Notes: generated by a model from the sequence alone, not told the origin. A DNA stretch of 64,000 nucleotides from Macrotrachela quadricornifera (GCA_022393335.1 JAJEKB010021303.1:135768-199767); one strand, 5' to 3'; positions 13,917 to 26,219 are shown, counted from the first letter of the stretch. Made by a program: numbers and translations.

Positions 13917-14152
13917 CACTGAAAAAAATGATATAGTTTCTGAACCAAAGAGGATTTCAAAAGGTTTTGACTCTTGCAATCAATATGAAACTATCTTTCT
14001 AATGTCTTAGAAGCAAACCGTGAAAACCTTCGAGAAACCTTTCTGAATCGCTGACAAACATTTTGTAAGTATCTTAGATTCGTACGAGACCTTTTTAGCA
14101 ATTTCAATTATTGAAACCAAATGGTTCTACATAATATCTATTTTTTTCGGTG
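13917..14152. mobile_element. MITE with CACTGAAAAAAA ends and TA flanks (Tc1/mariner-like)
   Basis: A 236-bp element begins CACTGAAAAAAATGATAT. It ends with the reverse complement CACCGAAAAAAATAGATAT and is flanked on both sides by TA, the target duplication expected of Tc1/mariner-class transposons. The inside carries scattered GAAACC / TTCGTACGA motifs. The same CACTGAAAA start after TA occurs at 61564, followed by GGTTTCGTAC arrays, so the two may belong to one family. It has no coding capacity. Confidence 0.65.
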
Positions 14153-15119
14153 TAGTGCAAGTCATTTAAATTAGAGATGTGTCATTTCTTTAACATGATT
14201 TAATTAACGTAAACCTTAAGTAGCTTGTCTTAATCAACAATATTAATAAAGGATAGGCGAGAAGCATCTATTAATCATTATTAAAAACGATTCATGGTCA
14301 GAAATGTACTTTTAACTTTACTTTCACTCTTGAAATTAAAATATTGTGCTTTAATATTTTCATCTTAAAAAATCAAGGTAAAAATAGTTGTGTCATTGAA
14401 TAATGCAAAATTTGTGGCTAGAGAATTTCGTTATGAGACAAATATTTCTCGAAAGTAATCGAAGTTTATAAACATTGATCAAAGTTCTTCAGAATTGAGT
14501 AATTTAAATTGTAACATGATTTCTTTACCTTGATGACTTTCCATGAAACTGTCAAACAGCGTTATTTATCTAGAAATAATATTTTTCTCGTGAGATTTGC
14601 AAGTTCGCAGATTTTAAAAGTTCATCAATAGAATTGATTCCCTTGACCCTGCAAAACTTTTGATAAAACTTTATTCGATATCGTTATTTTCGTGAAATAA
14701 TCTTTTTCTACAAAATCGAAATTAAGTTGTATTTGTCTTAAGTTTATCATTCAACTACTTTATTTCAAGTGAATTAAGCGTTAATTGAAAAACATAATAC
14801 TTATTATTACATGTAAAGTAATAAACATTAACTCTATTTTACATTAAATTCAATGACTCATTCCTAATTTTTGTTTATATATGGTCTCTTATAATAAGGA
14901 TAGTCGTCGATCTGGGAGCGGAAACTGAGTTACTTATAAGTTTATAATTAAGTTGTATCACTTTATCATTAGTCGTAGCAGCTGTGTTGCATTTCACATT
15001 TTAATTCTAGAGAGATTTTTTTGGAAAGCAATTCCGAATTCGTCAGTAATTTCGGCATCTGCTGATAAACAACACTACCACAATTAGTAGCTATGAAAAC
15101 ACTATATATCAGAACCGTG

Positions 15120-16470
15120 TGAGAGCACGTGAGGCAGGATTATTGAATGATTACTATGGTCTATTTCAAAGTGAAGTGTCTGTGTTTTGAATAAATTTGG
15201 AACAACAACGAAAAAATAACTTGAATATTGAACGCTATCTATGGTTGACCTATTCTATTTTTTTAATAAACTAAAAAAAAATTCCAGTTAGCTTTCTTCT
15301 GAGATATGTCATGAGTTTTAAACGATAAGCTTAATCGTTTTCGAAAATAATATACTTTCTCAACTATAATGTAATTGTTAGATAATCTGACCTTTCCGCT
15401 ATCGTTCAATACAAGGTCGAAATCGATAACCTTTTGCATTCAAAAGATATAAAACTTTAATCAAGACTACTTATCGTTTTTTTTTTAATCTGAGTAACTA
15501 ACTAAATATTTTGCTCTACAAATTCCTGATCATTTTCAACTTTGTGATTTGATTTATCAATCGTTAGATATTATACTATTCAATATAAAGACAAAACATA
15601 AACCAGGACATTATATAACGATAGAAAGTATTGGCTGCTCCTATCATTGCATTTCATTATGATCCTCTACACTTGCTTTTCTTTTCTTGTCCATTCAGAT
15701 TACTATTTTTTGTTTGTTTAAGAGAATGTAAACCTTGTGGTATTGTTCAAAGCAAAAGTCAATACCATCTATATATGAAGATAGATGTAAATCAATTCAA
15801 GAATAATTTGGTTTATCAGAAAACAATATTTAATTTTTTCTCACAATAACCTGTATTGATTATGTAACGGAATCAGATCGTGTGAAATTACTTAGTACAA
15901 ATTCTTACAACACAGATTATTAATTGAACTAACTTAAGATATTGATTCACTAGCGTCAAAATGAGTTCAGTGTATAATTTTTGATGACATTTCTAATAGA
16001 AATAAAACTTCAAGGGTTAATAAACCACGTCATAAAGTTGAAGATGGGTAAGAATTTGTAGAAGAAAATATTTAATTAGTTGCTTAGATTTAAAAAAAGA
16101 TGATAAATAGACTTGAATAAAGTCACCATATTTTTTGAATGCAAAAGGTTATCGATTTCGACCTTGTGTAGATCAATGGAAGGAAAGTCAGGCTATCTAA
16201 ACATTATATTATAGTTGAAAAAGTATACTATTTTAAAAAAGGATTAGGCTCATTTTTAAAACTTAGAAAAGATCTCGAAAGAAAGGTGACCGAATTTTTT
16301 CGTTTATTCTATAAAAAAATCGAGCAAGTTCGGCCTTAAATAGTGCTAAATATTCAATTTGTATTTCTTGTGTTGTTTCAAAGTTATTCAAACAACGCCT
16401 ATAGTTGTTTCACTCTGATATGGACAATAATCTCTATGTACTTTGACATGAAACAATCTTGTTACTTTGC
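15120..16470. repeat. Degenerate inverted duplication, arms over 300 bp, 0.7-kb spacer
   Basis: The best-conserved part pairs 15345-15446 with the reverse complement of 16134-16234; both contain AAGGTCGAAATCGATAACC followed by TTTTGCATTCAAAA. Similarity can be followed outward with gaps to about 15120 and 16470 (for example TTTGAATAAATTTGGAACAACA versus TTTGAATAACTTTGAAACAACA). The spacer 15447-16133 has only a short unrecognised open frame (15631-15849). No target-site duplication is evident, so this may be a long-TIR element or a genomic palindrome. Confidence 0.7.
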
Positions 16471-16820
16471 GAATACCTCTGATTTCTTGTTTAACTCAGG
16501 TTCTACGTTCTTTTCAACGCTAAAAACATAGAATCAATTCTATCATAAGAACTTTACTTTATGAAGAAAAAGAATTTCTGTAATTCTAGAGTAGTAGGAG
16601 TGAGCATCTTTGGATCCACCATGTCTATACCACTAGTCGAAAAATTCTTTGAAAATATCTTAAAAAATTTTAGAAAACATCGCATCAAACAATGAAATTC
16701 CTAAAGATTCGTGGAAGATGGTCCCCTCGTCCCAGTTTCGCTCACAATAATCCTGAAAATCTTCATTTTTATATGAGATAATTATTCAAAAAATAATAGA
16801 TTTTCTTTTGATGAGCTTAC

Positions 16821-18346
16821 CTACAGAATTATTTGTTTCAATAATATTTGATTTGACGATTGATGGATTTTTGTTTTTAAATTCGAGTGATTTTTGATGC
16901 CATTGAACACTCATATCAAAATCACCTTTTTGAGATGCAAGCTCACCAAGATCTTCATATAAATTGATATGTAATGGATCATTCGGTTGAAGTTCTTTTA
17001 ATAAACGATTAAAATATTTTTCAGCTAAATCAAGTTTACTCATTTTCCATAATACTTTTCCTAATGTTCGAAGATTTGTTTCTCCACTTCCAACTTTTTG
17101 TTTCATATGTATAAGAACTTGTTCTAAATCATGTTCATTATCACTACATAAAGTCATTTTAACAGTCCAAATTTGATCATCATTATGACTAATACTTTTT
17201 AGGCGAAAAATGGAGCCAATCATGAACAGTACTTCTGATTCACTAGGAATAGCACTAATTTGGCTAATATCAGCAAATGGTTTTGTAGTGACCATCTTGG
17301 GATCAGCATCAATTTCAAAAAATACTCGTTTCGAATCTTCTGAAGCAGAAGAATGTTTGAGAAATGCAAAAGCTTTCTCATATTCAGTACTAGTAGAAAA
17401 GAATGAATTGATAGAAATAAATTGGTCAATACTTTGTTCTAAAGTCTTAATTTCATCAATTGTCATTTTTTGACCTCGATAAACTTTTAATAAATTTTTA
17501 GATTGATATTTTTGTAATTGTCGATGAATGTCAGAAATATATTCACGAAATAAAAATATCATATGAATATCTTGTTTTCGTAGAGCGGCATTAAGAATTT
17601 TATAAAAAAACATTTCTTTTGTATACCACCATAAAGCTTTATTAGGTAAATAATCATTTTGAAACTCATGAATATTTTTTAGTTCATTATTATTTCCTTC
17701 ATATTGAGTTTTACAATAATTAATAAGTTCAGTTTTATCCAGTTGAGTAGATTTTAATCGTAAAAGACAATCAATAAGAACTTGAGAAAAAACGAATTCT
17801 CCATTAACTCCTACTGTTGATTTACCTGCACCAACATTTGTTGTACAAATATTAATTGATAATGGTTCTTCAACTTTTTTCTGAATTTGATGATCTTCTT
17901 TAATGCTTGAAATGAGTTCATCAAATTCGGTAACAACAGCTTTCACCTATAAACACTAAATAAAAGAAGAACTGTTATTTACTGTTTAATTTTACCTTTG
18001 TAAATTTAGAAGCCCATTGTTCATTTTCTTCTTTATCCATACAATAAACATAAATTGATATAACTTGTCGAAGATTGAAAATAGATGGTACTAGTTCTCG
18101 TCCTAATCGACCACTAACAATAAGAACTAATCGATCTTTTTCTGAGCTTTGTTCAATATATTGTTGACATTGTTTTATATCTTGAAATTTCTTAAGATAA
18201 TTAATAATAGAACGTAATTTTTGTTCTGTATCTCGAGTTTCATTGACGTTTGTATTTGAATCGAGCCAAATAAGACAGAATATTTCAAGATGTTTATCAT
18301 CGATATTTGTATATGAAACATCATTTGGTAGAATAGATGTTGCCAT
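16821..18346 (-). CDS. Mono-ADP-ribosyltransferase (R-S-ExE) with truncated TPR tail
   Basis: Two exons: 18346-17996 (117 codons, first Met) and 17946-16821, joined by a 49-bp phase-0 intron with GTAAAA/TAG sites. About 492 residues are visible. Exon 1 and early exon 2 form an N-terminal domain with alternating strands and helices (LIWLDSN, RLVLIVSGRLGRE). The C-terminal half matches the arginine-specific ART fold: R274 in VYRGQ, S-T-S at 301-303 in FFSTST, and the catalytic ExE at 353/355 in SESEVLF. This family moves ADP-ribose from NAD+ to protein arginines. TPR-like helices follow (AEKYFNRLLKEL; GDFDMSVQWHQKSLEF). A consensus donor (CTGTAG/GTAAGC) ends exon 2. The nearest acceptor (GATTTTCAG, about 16757) opens onto an in-frame TGA after three codons, so the TPR array seems cut off and the gene may be decaying. 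The target is unknown. Confidence 0.82.
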
Positions 18347-20136
18347 GTTAATTGAAGAAACTAAATTTTATAGCGAACTTAAATATCGTGTTTTGATCGA
18401 ATTATTTAGAAAAATATGTTTTTCAACAGATGAAAAAGAATATCACATCTCCACTTTTATTATGTTTCTCTCATTTGACTCTATAAAGGGCTGAATTTCG
18501 CAGATATTTAATAACTGTGTAAACATCAGATTTAAATTCGAGTGTTATATATACGTAAAAAAGTGAACTAAACAGATAATTCATTCTAGCAGGTTTAGAT
18601 ATTAAATTTATCCTAGTGAGCCCCTTCTATTAAAAATTGATTTATATTGATTACTGATATGGAACTCCGATTCGAATTCTCCATCGGAGAAAATTTTCAA
18701 GTATCATTTCTATCAAAGGCAGATTAATGTTTACTTTTCGACCATTTTGAGCATGGACAAAAGCACAATCGATTCTCATTTAAGTATCTTTGTAATAAAT
18801 GACTTAGCCAACTTGTTTCTTAATGTTTTAAATGCCATTTTGTATCTAGTAAAATTCTCTTTCAAATAGTATTCAATAGTTGGGTTTTTGTTTGATTATG
18901 AGAGGAAAAATTTTTTACGAAAAGTGACATAGATCAATATTACCATAGAAAAGTACTGAGAATAACGACTCTTTTTGTGATAGCTCACCAATGGATCGAC
19001 AAATCATTCGCATTTATTTCTCTCAGTCGAGATATTTATGAGACGAACCTATATGGAAAATTTCATCGCGATTGGATTTTTCTTTCATAAGTTATCATGT
19101 AAACGAACGGACGGACGGACGCACTGAACAAGTCTAGAGCCTATCAACTTTTTGCGTACACAAAAAATGTGCACAACTGCGTGTGAAATTATTCACATAT
19201 ACACAGTAATCAATTTACATGATATGCACACAGATGTATCACAAAGCATCCTATATTCGCGGATAGACATATGAAAACTAGTGCATGTGCATACATTATA
19301 TTATCACATGCAAGAACATACCAATACTTTTGCATATAACTTTGATATATCCTCAACTAGGACTTCTAAATTTTATAATGATGTAAACCCGTTACAAAAA
19401 TATTGAAAAATGTTCTATATATTTGGCATTAAAATGATTAATTCAATGAAGAATCCAGTATTTCATCAATAAGATTTTCGCCAACGAACCTTACACTAAT
19501 GGCAAAAGTTTTGTTAACGAATTTCTGATAATTCATTCAATCTTCATAAAAAAAATACTGAATACAAATCAAATTTGTTTTTGGCACTATTTATGACCGT
19601 TTTGCATCATGATAATTCTGTCGATTTGATCATATTTCAGTATGATTTGTCCATGCTTATCCTTGTTTGAGTATTCATTTTCTCTTCTGTTCTTTCATCT
19701 AATTCCTTGTTGTATATCTGTTTCTGCATATTCTCTGAATATTTTAAGTTCTATGTCAAATATTTTAGGTAAACATCATACTCTAATTTACAATGTGCTC
19801 TAAGAAAACTCAGCTAAAACTATTTGAATTTTTCTCAGATCTAAAACCAACGAATGTTGTATAGAATGACACTCATTATTTTCAACGTATCATTTCTACT
19901 CCTTAATACAGATAACACTGTTTAAATGGAAAAGGTTCTATCATCTGAAAAACAAAGAACTATACTTATCAATTAGAATCATTTTTATTGTTTCGTATAA
20001 CTCATAAGTATTAATGAAATTAAGTGCACTATATTAAATATAATTATTTTTTTGACCACATTCATTGTGTGTCTAGTTTTCAGTTTCATCATGAATCTGT
20101 TTGAATATTATTCTAACTGATATCTTGAGTCAATCT
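18347..20136. other. Intergenic, unrecognised; short GACG microsatellite
   Basis: No gene is supported. At about 19102-19121 there is a short (ACGG)n run after an AAATTTCATCGCGAT segment, a pattern often seen near 3' ends of decayed repeats; no element boundaries were found. Confidence 0.45.
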
Positions 20137-21392
20137 TCTATATATATATAACGAAGAATGTCTGTGTGTCAGTCTGTTCGTTATGAATTCGGTCCCTGTA
20201 CGAGCTAGTGTCATCAAACTTTCCATGGCGCATCTCTAGGTCCAGAGGAAGGTTATAGCGGGGTCACCCACCGAGGGTGTGAGGGGTGTGGGTGTATGGG
20301 TGAAATCTCACCCATGTTATACGGCAATGAAATTTGCATGGATTTTTCAGAAGTTTAGCGAGTGTGTTATGATTCTGTGATTAATCATTTTATATCGATG
20401 GTTCTTTGGTGTAAATTTGAAAATCGAAGGTTTCGAATAGGTTATAAGAGAAAAAAATGCATACAGGTGTTTCCTTGATTCACAACTATGGTGTATCCAT
20501 TAGTTTTCTATAACTCACAGAAACAACGTATTTGTTCTTATTCTTGACTCACAACGATGACGTATCTATATATTTAGAGAAGAACATTTGTCTGCTCACT
20601 ATGCATTCAATCCGTGTGATGGCTAGCGTCTCAAAAGTTTCCACACTACTTCCTCAGCTTCTGAGGAAAGTCGACGTGGGGTTAAAACCACCAAACGGGG
20701 TGCGCGAAAGGGGCTGGGTGAAATTTCATCGCGGTCAATACAGATCGAGATTCTGATGAGTCTGTTCGTTATGTATTTAGTCATGGTGAGAGATAGCGTC
20801 ACGCAACTATCTGCATCAGTTTTTTAAGTGCGCTAATAAAAGTCGACAGAGTGATTGGGGGTGAGAAAGGAAGGCGTGCGTGAAACTTCATTCAAGTCGT
20901 AAGAGGCTGTGATTTTATTCACTTTCTAATCAAATGACGCAGTTCAATGCAAATTTGAGAGTGATCGTGTCCAGAGTGGATGTGAGTGAGGATGTTAGCT
21001 TGAGCCCGATGAGAAGAGTCCCAATGAAGTTGCCTGATGCACGGTAGAAAAAGCTCTGTGAAAGATATCCCACGCACGGCAGGAAAAGCTCTGTAGCAGA
21101 GGTTTCAGGTACGGTGAAAAAAGTCCTATGAAAGAGGTATCACGCACGGCGAGAAGAGTTCTATGACGAATACCTAACGTATAGCAGGAACAATCCTGTT
21201 AAAGATGGCTGACGCATACTAGTAAAAGTCCTGTCCTAGAGGTTTCAGGTGTGACAGGAAGATTTCTATTGCAGATGGCTCAGCCACAGCAGGAAGCAGT
21301 CCTGTAAAAGACGTGTTATGTACAGCAGAAAAAGCCGGGTCGAAGATGCAAAACTTTAACCATATTCTCTTTTCATCGGGTACCTCCACTGG
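20137..21392 (+). mobile_element. Helitron-like non-autonomous element, copy 1
   Basis: The 5' end is TTCTATATATATATAACGAAGAATG followed by a GTCTG/GTCTGTTCG run. The 3' end is CATCGGGTACCTCCACTGG/T (a CTRR-type end). The order and 3' half are shared with copy 2. Near 20565 a second 5'-like start (TCTATATATTTAGAGAAG) occurs inside. At about 21005-21345 lies a run of roughly nine degenerate units of about 38 bp (GCACGGCAGGAAAAGCTCTGT-like), also found in copy 2. It encodes no Rep/helicase; open frames in it are accidental. Confidence 0.72.
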
Positions 21393-22660
21393 TCGTTAAT
21401 AATTCAGATAAGGTGTTTTCTATAACTACGAGGAGATGCCTAATCTAAGTAGAAGAAAAAGGTGAGATTTTTCAGATTTCATGTACAAGTATAGCAGCGA
21501 AACGAAAAATTTATTTTAGATGAAGATGCATCAATGAGATTAGAAGATACGTTACTGATAGTAGGAGACATTATATAATTTTTTGACAAGCTTTCAGAAT
21601 ACGAATACATCATAGTGTAATCTAAGATAAAAATAAGCTTTGCGAGAAGGTGTGATATATGATCGACTAAAATGTCGAATATCTGTAGAAAGGACGTAGA
21701 AGTTCTGGATGAATGCAGTTTTATTATCCAAAGTACCTACAGATTACAGTACGACCGCCTGTAAGGAACTTCAAACTTTTTTGCTAATAAAATCGACAGT
21801 AATTTTAATGAGTTGTGAGGACGAGAAAATATTTGAATGAATTTTTGACTTTTCGACGTCTAAGTAAACCAATTTAATTCTGAAAATACTGCATTTTCTA
21901 TAACAATAACGCATTAATAATTAGTCTCTACTAGATGTATGAATCTTGCAAATCATTCACTAGACAATTTCAGTGCTAGATGGAATCACGATTACTACAA
22001 AAGGCTGGCATTTACCATTGCTTATGGACGTATATTTATTCAATGCCTAAAGTGTCTTATATACTCTACATTAGGTTCCTAAAAAAAGATCCGTTATGCA
22101 GGCAAAAGCACTTTTATACAGATGAATATTTAAGGTCAGAATCTCTTATTTGTTGCAAACTTCATCAAAAGCTTCTAAGTCTCAATCACTACAATAAAAT
22201 TATCATTTAAAATACAATAATAAATATCGATAAAACTCATGTTTTCTTCTCCTAACGTAGTTTGACAAAAGTTTTCACTCTATTTACACCATTTTGGCTT
22301 CCTTAGTTATCCTAGCGGAATAGATATTTCTTGAGTCATAATTATAATTCAGATAATAATTTTTTTTGGCTGTTCTAGTTCAAGACATAACTCATCGATG
22401 CGATTCGTTTGATTATTGACTAAATTCGATCTATGCATTATCTGTTGCTTTTCATTAACTTTAATACTGAAAACTATTAGCAACTAAATACGCATGTAAC
22501 GAACATCGCCCGTGAAATTCTCCATAAAACTTTTAGTACATTCGTTTTCATATTAACGATTTTGCACCGTTCTTTAAATCCATATAAAAAGACTAAATGG
22601 GCCATCCTTTAGCCCATGAGTAGATCTATCGGTTCAGCAAGTACCGTTTTTTGGAGTAGC
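21393..22660. other. Intergenic, no gene recognised
   Basis: There are short open frames only (for example 21980-22210), with no family signal. I see no bounded element in this stretch. Confidence 0.4.
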
Positions 22661-24127
22661 TGCCTAATTCGACTTCGAATATAAATGAAATTTTATAATT
22701 ATAATTTATAATTTATAAATTATAATTTATAATTTGAAGGGGTGTTACCCTGAAGTAGCCAAAAAGCCAAAGTTTTGTTTAATTATAATTTATAAGTTAT
22801 CATTTATAGAGGCTTATGTGTAGATAGCCAAAAAGGGAAAAAGGCAAACTTTCATATACTTATAGTTTATAATTTGGAAGGGCTTATGCTACAATTGAAA
22901 TCTGTAAATGTATAGTTTGGTTGTTCACTGTACCATTTAACGAACATGAATTCGCAAAAGATAATAAACAAACTTGATATTGTGGAAATCTTAACCGAAT
23001 GCATTTCACCTGATTTACAGATACCAGAAGTGTGTATTATTCTGGTTTTTTTTTATTCATCGAATAAAACCTTTTTATTGGTAGTCCCCAAATGTTTGGG
23101 AAATACACGCTATCTTCTTGGTTCGTATAGATAAAGTAATTAGCAATATATTTCAAACTCCTTTTCGTGAAGTAAGAAATCAGTGAGTAAAATGTTTTGA
23201 AAATTTTTACAATCTCAAGTAACTGAACATTCAAGATCAATGAATGACCATATAGAAAAAAACTTTCACCAAATATTGCCGCATATGTTTCTATGTATCT
23301 GATTCTGAATATTTGTCGTTATTTTTTTTCATACGAGGTGTCACCACTTATTTAATACTATGAAAAATCATATGAACATGAAATATGAAGACTAGGTAAC
23401 AATAAGGAGCGAAACCAGAAAAAGCCAAAATATAAGAACTGCATAACCCGATTATATCACTTATTGCTTGAGCGATTTGGATAGTACCATGTGCAAGAAA
23501 AAAAGATTACTTTTCCGAATTTTGAACTTCGTTCATTAATTTTTTCTCATAGTTTTACGATTCTGTAAGCTTCTGTATTATTGTTTGGTGATCCATTGTT
23601 CGTAGTACTCTTAGATTACTGTATCCATTTCATGACGCTCTTTTGTGGTCCGAAGCCTCATATGGACGGGTAGCCGGAAGTTCGCCAATAGGAATTTCGC
23701 AATCTGGACTCTCCCCATTGGCGAACGTCCACTGATCTTTCGCCAATATATATCCTGTATTTTCGCCAATTGACGAATTTCCACTTATCTTTCGCCAGTG
23801 AATGTCAATACTTTCGCCAATTGGCGAAATTCTAATAACCTTTCGTCAATATTGGCGAGAGACCATCGAAATGTCATCTATTTAAATATAAATTGGTATT
23901 GAGTGAAAAGACCACCAACTATTAGTGCAATAGATAACATTCGTTTATGTCATTATCACAAATTTTATTCGAAGTATTAGATTTTGTAGGACGAACAATA
24001 GAAAACGGATACGAATTAGCTTGTATAAATTACAATATGTTTCTTATATAACTGGGAAAATCTCTCATGAGAAATCGAACTAATATATATATTAGGAGTG
24101 AGATATTTTCAGATATTTATAATCCAA

Positions 24128-24335
24128 ATGCCTGTCACAACTCATGCTGGAGCATCACGATCCCAGATTACTAGTAATGCAACATCAACTTCAACATCTG
24201 TGGTAAAATCTACTACTAAAACGACTAAAAAATGTCGATCAAAACCCCATCCTCACCTCCACATCAGATCAAGATTAAATTTTTCTTCTTATATTTCTTA
24301 TTTACTTTATTCTAGCCTTTCTTTACATCTATCTA
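24128..24335 (+). pseudogene. Possible Ser/Thr-rich coding fragment cut by the Helitron
   Basis: An open frame begins at an ATG (24128, MPVTTHAGASRSQ...), is rich in Ser, Thr and Lys, and is preceded by an acceptor-like ATATTTTCAG. It runs into the Helitron 5' end at 24336. It resembles disordered N-termini of transposon or DNA-binding proteins, but no domain can be named. It may equally be chance. Confidence 0.22.
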
Positions 24336-25954
24336 TCTATATATATAAAGAAGAATGTCTGTCTGTTTGTCTGTTTGTCTGTTTGTCTGTCTGTCTGTTC
24401 GCTATGCATTCAAAGACCGTACGAGCAAACGAGCTGAAACTTTCCAGAAATCTTCTATAGACCCAGGAGAAGGTCGACATACACTTTTTTTCGAAAAAAA
24501 ATTAATGCTATACTTGCTACAGTCTATCTATGTAACTGACCAATAGGATTTCAGTATCTTCTATATGTATAAAGAAGAATGTTTGTCTGTTTGTCTGTTC
24601 GCTATGCATTCAGTCTCTGTAAAAGCTATGATCACCAAACTTTCCACGATGCTTCTCTAGGTCCCAGAGAGGGTCGACGTGGGGTCAGAATGGTCACTTG
24701 GGTGTGGGGTGTGAGGGATGTTGGGTGAGGGTGAAATCTCACCCACATAGTCCTGTAATAGCGAACGTTACCAATCTTTTTAGGGTGGTTTTCTGAGTCT
24801 AGAGGTTGCTTTTAAGAGTACTTTGACCAATAATAAGAGTAGGATGGGGTAGTGTGGATGAAATTTCACCCAGATTATATGAGGGTGAAATTTGCGTCAA
24901 TTTTCCAGAAAATTAACGAATTTGTTATGATTCTAGGATTAATAGTTTCGTATCGATAATTCTTTGGTCTAGACGTGAAAATCGGAAGCTTCTAATAGGT
25001 TATAAGAGAAAAATGTATATGAGTGTTTCCTTGATTGACAACGACGGTGTATCCATTTGTTCTCTACGACTCACAAAAACAACGTATTTGTTCTTTTTCT
25101 TGGCTCACAACGATGACGTATCTATATATAAAGAAAAATATTTGTCTATTCGCTATGCATTCAGTCTCTGTGATAGCTAGCGTCACAAAACTTTATGCAC
25201 TACTTCCTTAGCTCCTGAGGAAAGTCGACGTGGGATTGGAACCACCAAACGGGGTGCGCGGAAAGGGCTGGGTGAAATTTCATCTTAATCAATACAGATC
25301 GAGATTCTGATGAGTCTGTTCGCTATGTATTTGGCCATCGTGAGAGATAGCATCACGGAACTATCCGCATCAGTTCCTTGAATGCTAAGGAAAGTCGGGA
25401 GAGTGATTGGAGGTGAGAAAGGGAGGCGTGTGTGAAACTTCATCCAAGCCGTAAGAGACCGTGATCTTACTCACTTTCTAATCAAATGACGCACTTCGAT
25501 GCAAATTTGAGAGTGAGAATGTCAGCTCCAGTCCGATGAGTAGAGTCCTGTTGAAGATGCCTGATGCACAGCGGGAAAAGCTCTATAAAAGATACCCCAT
25601 GCACAGCGGGAAAAGCTCTGTGGAAGATACCCCATGCACGGTGAGAAAAGCTCTGTAGCAGAGGTTCCAGGTATGCTGAAAAAAGTCCTGTGAAAGAGGT
25701 ATCAGGCACGGTAAGAAGAGTCCAATGACGAACATCTAACGCATAGCAGGAATAATCCTATTAAAGATGCGTGACTCATGCCCGTAAAAGTCCTGTCCAA
25801 GAGGTTTCAGGTGTGACGCGAAAAGTTCTGTTGCAGATAGCTCACCCACAGCGGGGAACAGTCCTTTAGAAGACGTGTTATTTGCAGCAGAAAAAGTCGG
25901 ATGGAAGATGTAAAAATTTAACCATATTCTCTTTTCATCGGGTACCTCCGCTAG
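24336..25954 (+). mobile_element. Helitron-like non-autonomous element, copy 2 with three 5' ends
   Basis: It has a canonical A/TC start (TCTATATATATAAAG) and CTAG/T end (CATCGGGTACCTCCGCTAG), as expected for Helitron insertion between A and T. Two further 5'-end copies lie inside: TCTATATGTATAAAG at 24560 and TCTATATATAAAG at 25121, each followed by the GTCTGTT(C)GCTATGCATTCAG(T)CTCTGT block. The segment 25530-25900 repeats the degenerate 38-bp units of copy 1. It is non-coding. Confidence 0.78.
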
Positions 25955-26219
25955 TTATTTATATTTATTCTTTTCTATTCCCACGTCATTTCACATGATG
26001 TTTCCTATTGTTTCTTTTTTAACTCACGCATATTTTCAAAACTCGATCTTGTCATATTTAAACATATTCTAATTCATGCACTTGAGTACACTTAATAATG
26101 TCATTCAACTTTGACCAATATTGGCGAAAGGCATATGAACTTTCGCCAATATTGGTGAAAGTTCACATGACTTTCGCCAACTAATTGGCAAGAATACATG
26201 GATATTTGCCAATTGTCTC

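Larger units (their letters stand above)
23690..26215. mobile_element. Element bounded by TTTCGCCAAT/ATTGGCGAAA palindrome arrays, split by a Helitron
   Basis: At 23690-23875 the 10-mer TTTCGCCAAT or its complement appears about eight times, including the full palindrome TTTCGCCAATTGGCGAAA. At 26115-26215 a second, shorter array has about four more. The interval between is interrupted by the Helitron-like copy at 24336-25954; without it the element would be about 0.9 kb. The spacing of the 10-mers is irregular (about 20-45 bp), unlike a simple minisatellite. Confidence 0.5.

Noticed and set aside
17790..17850. Walker A P-loop in the ART gene (VGAGKST)
   Set aside because: Spacing of the first glycine does not fit GxxxxGK[ST], there is no Walker B, and the residues lie just before the ART fold.
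24098..24460. 120-codon frame ending in a SVCLFVCLSVCLF run
   Set aside because: The second half is the translated GTCTG repeat of the Helitron 5' end. Only the first part (to 24335) could be a coding relic.
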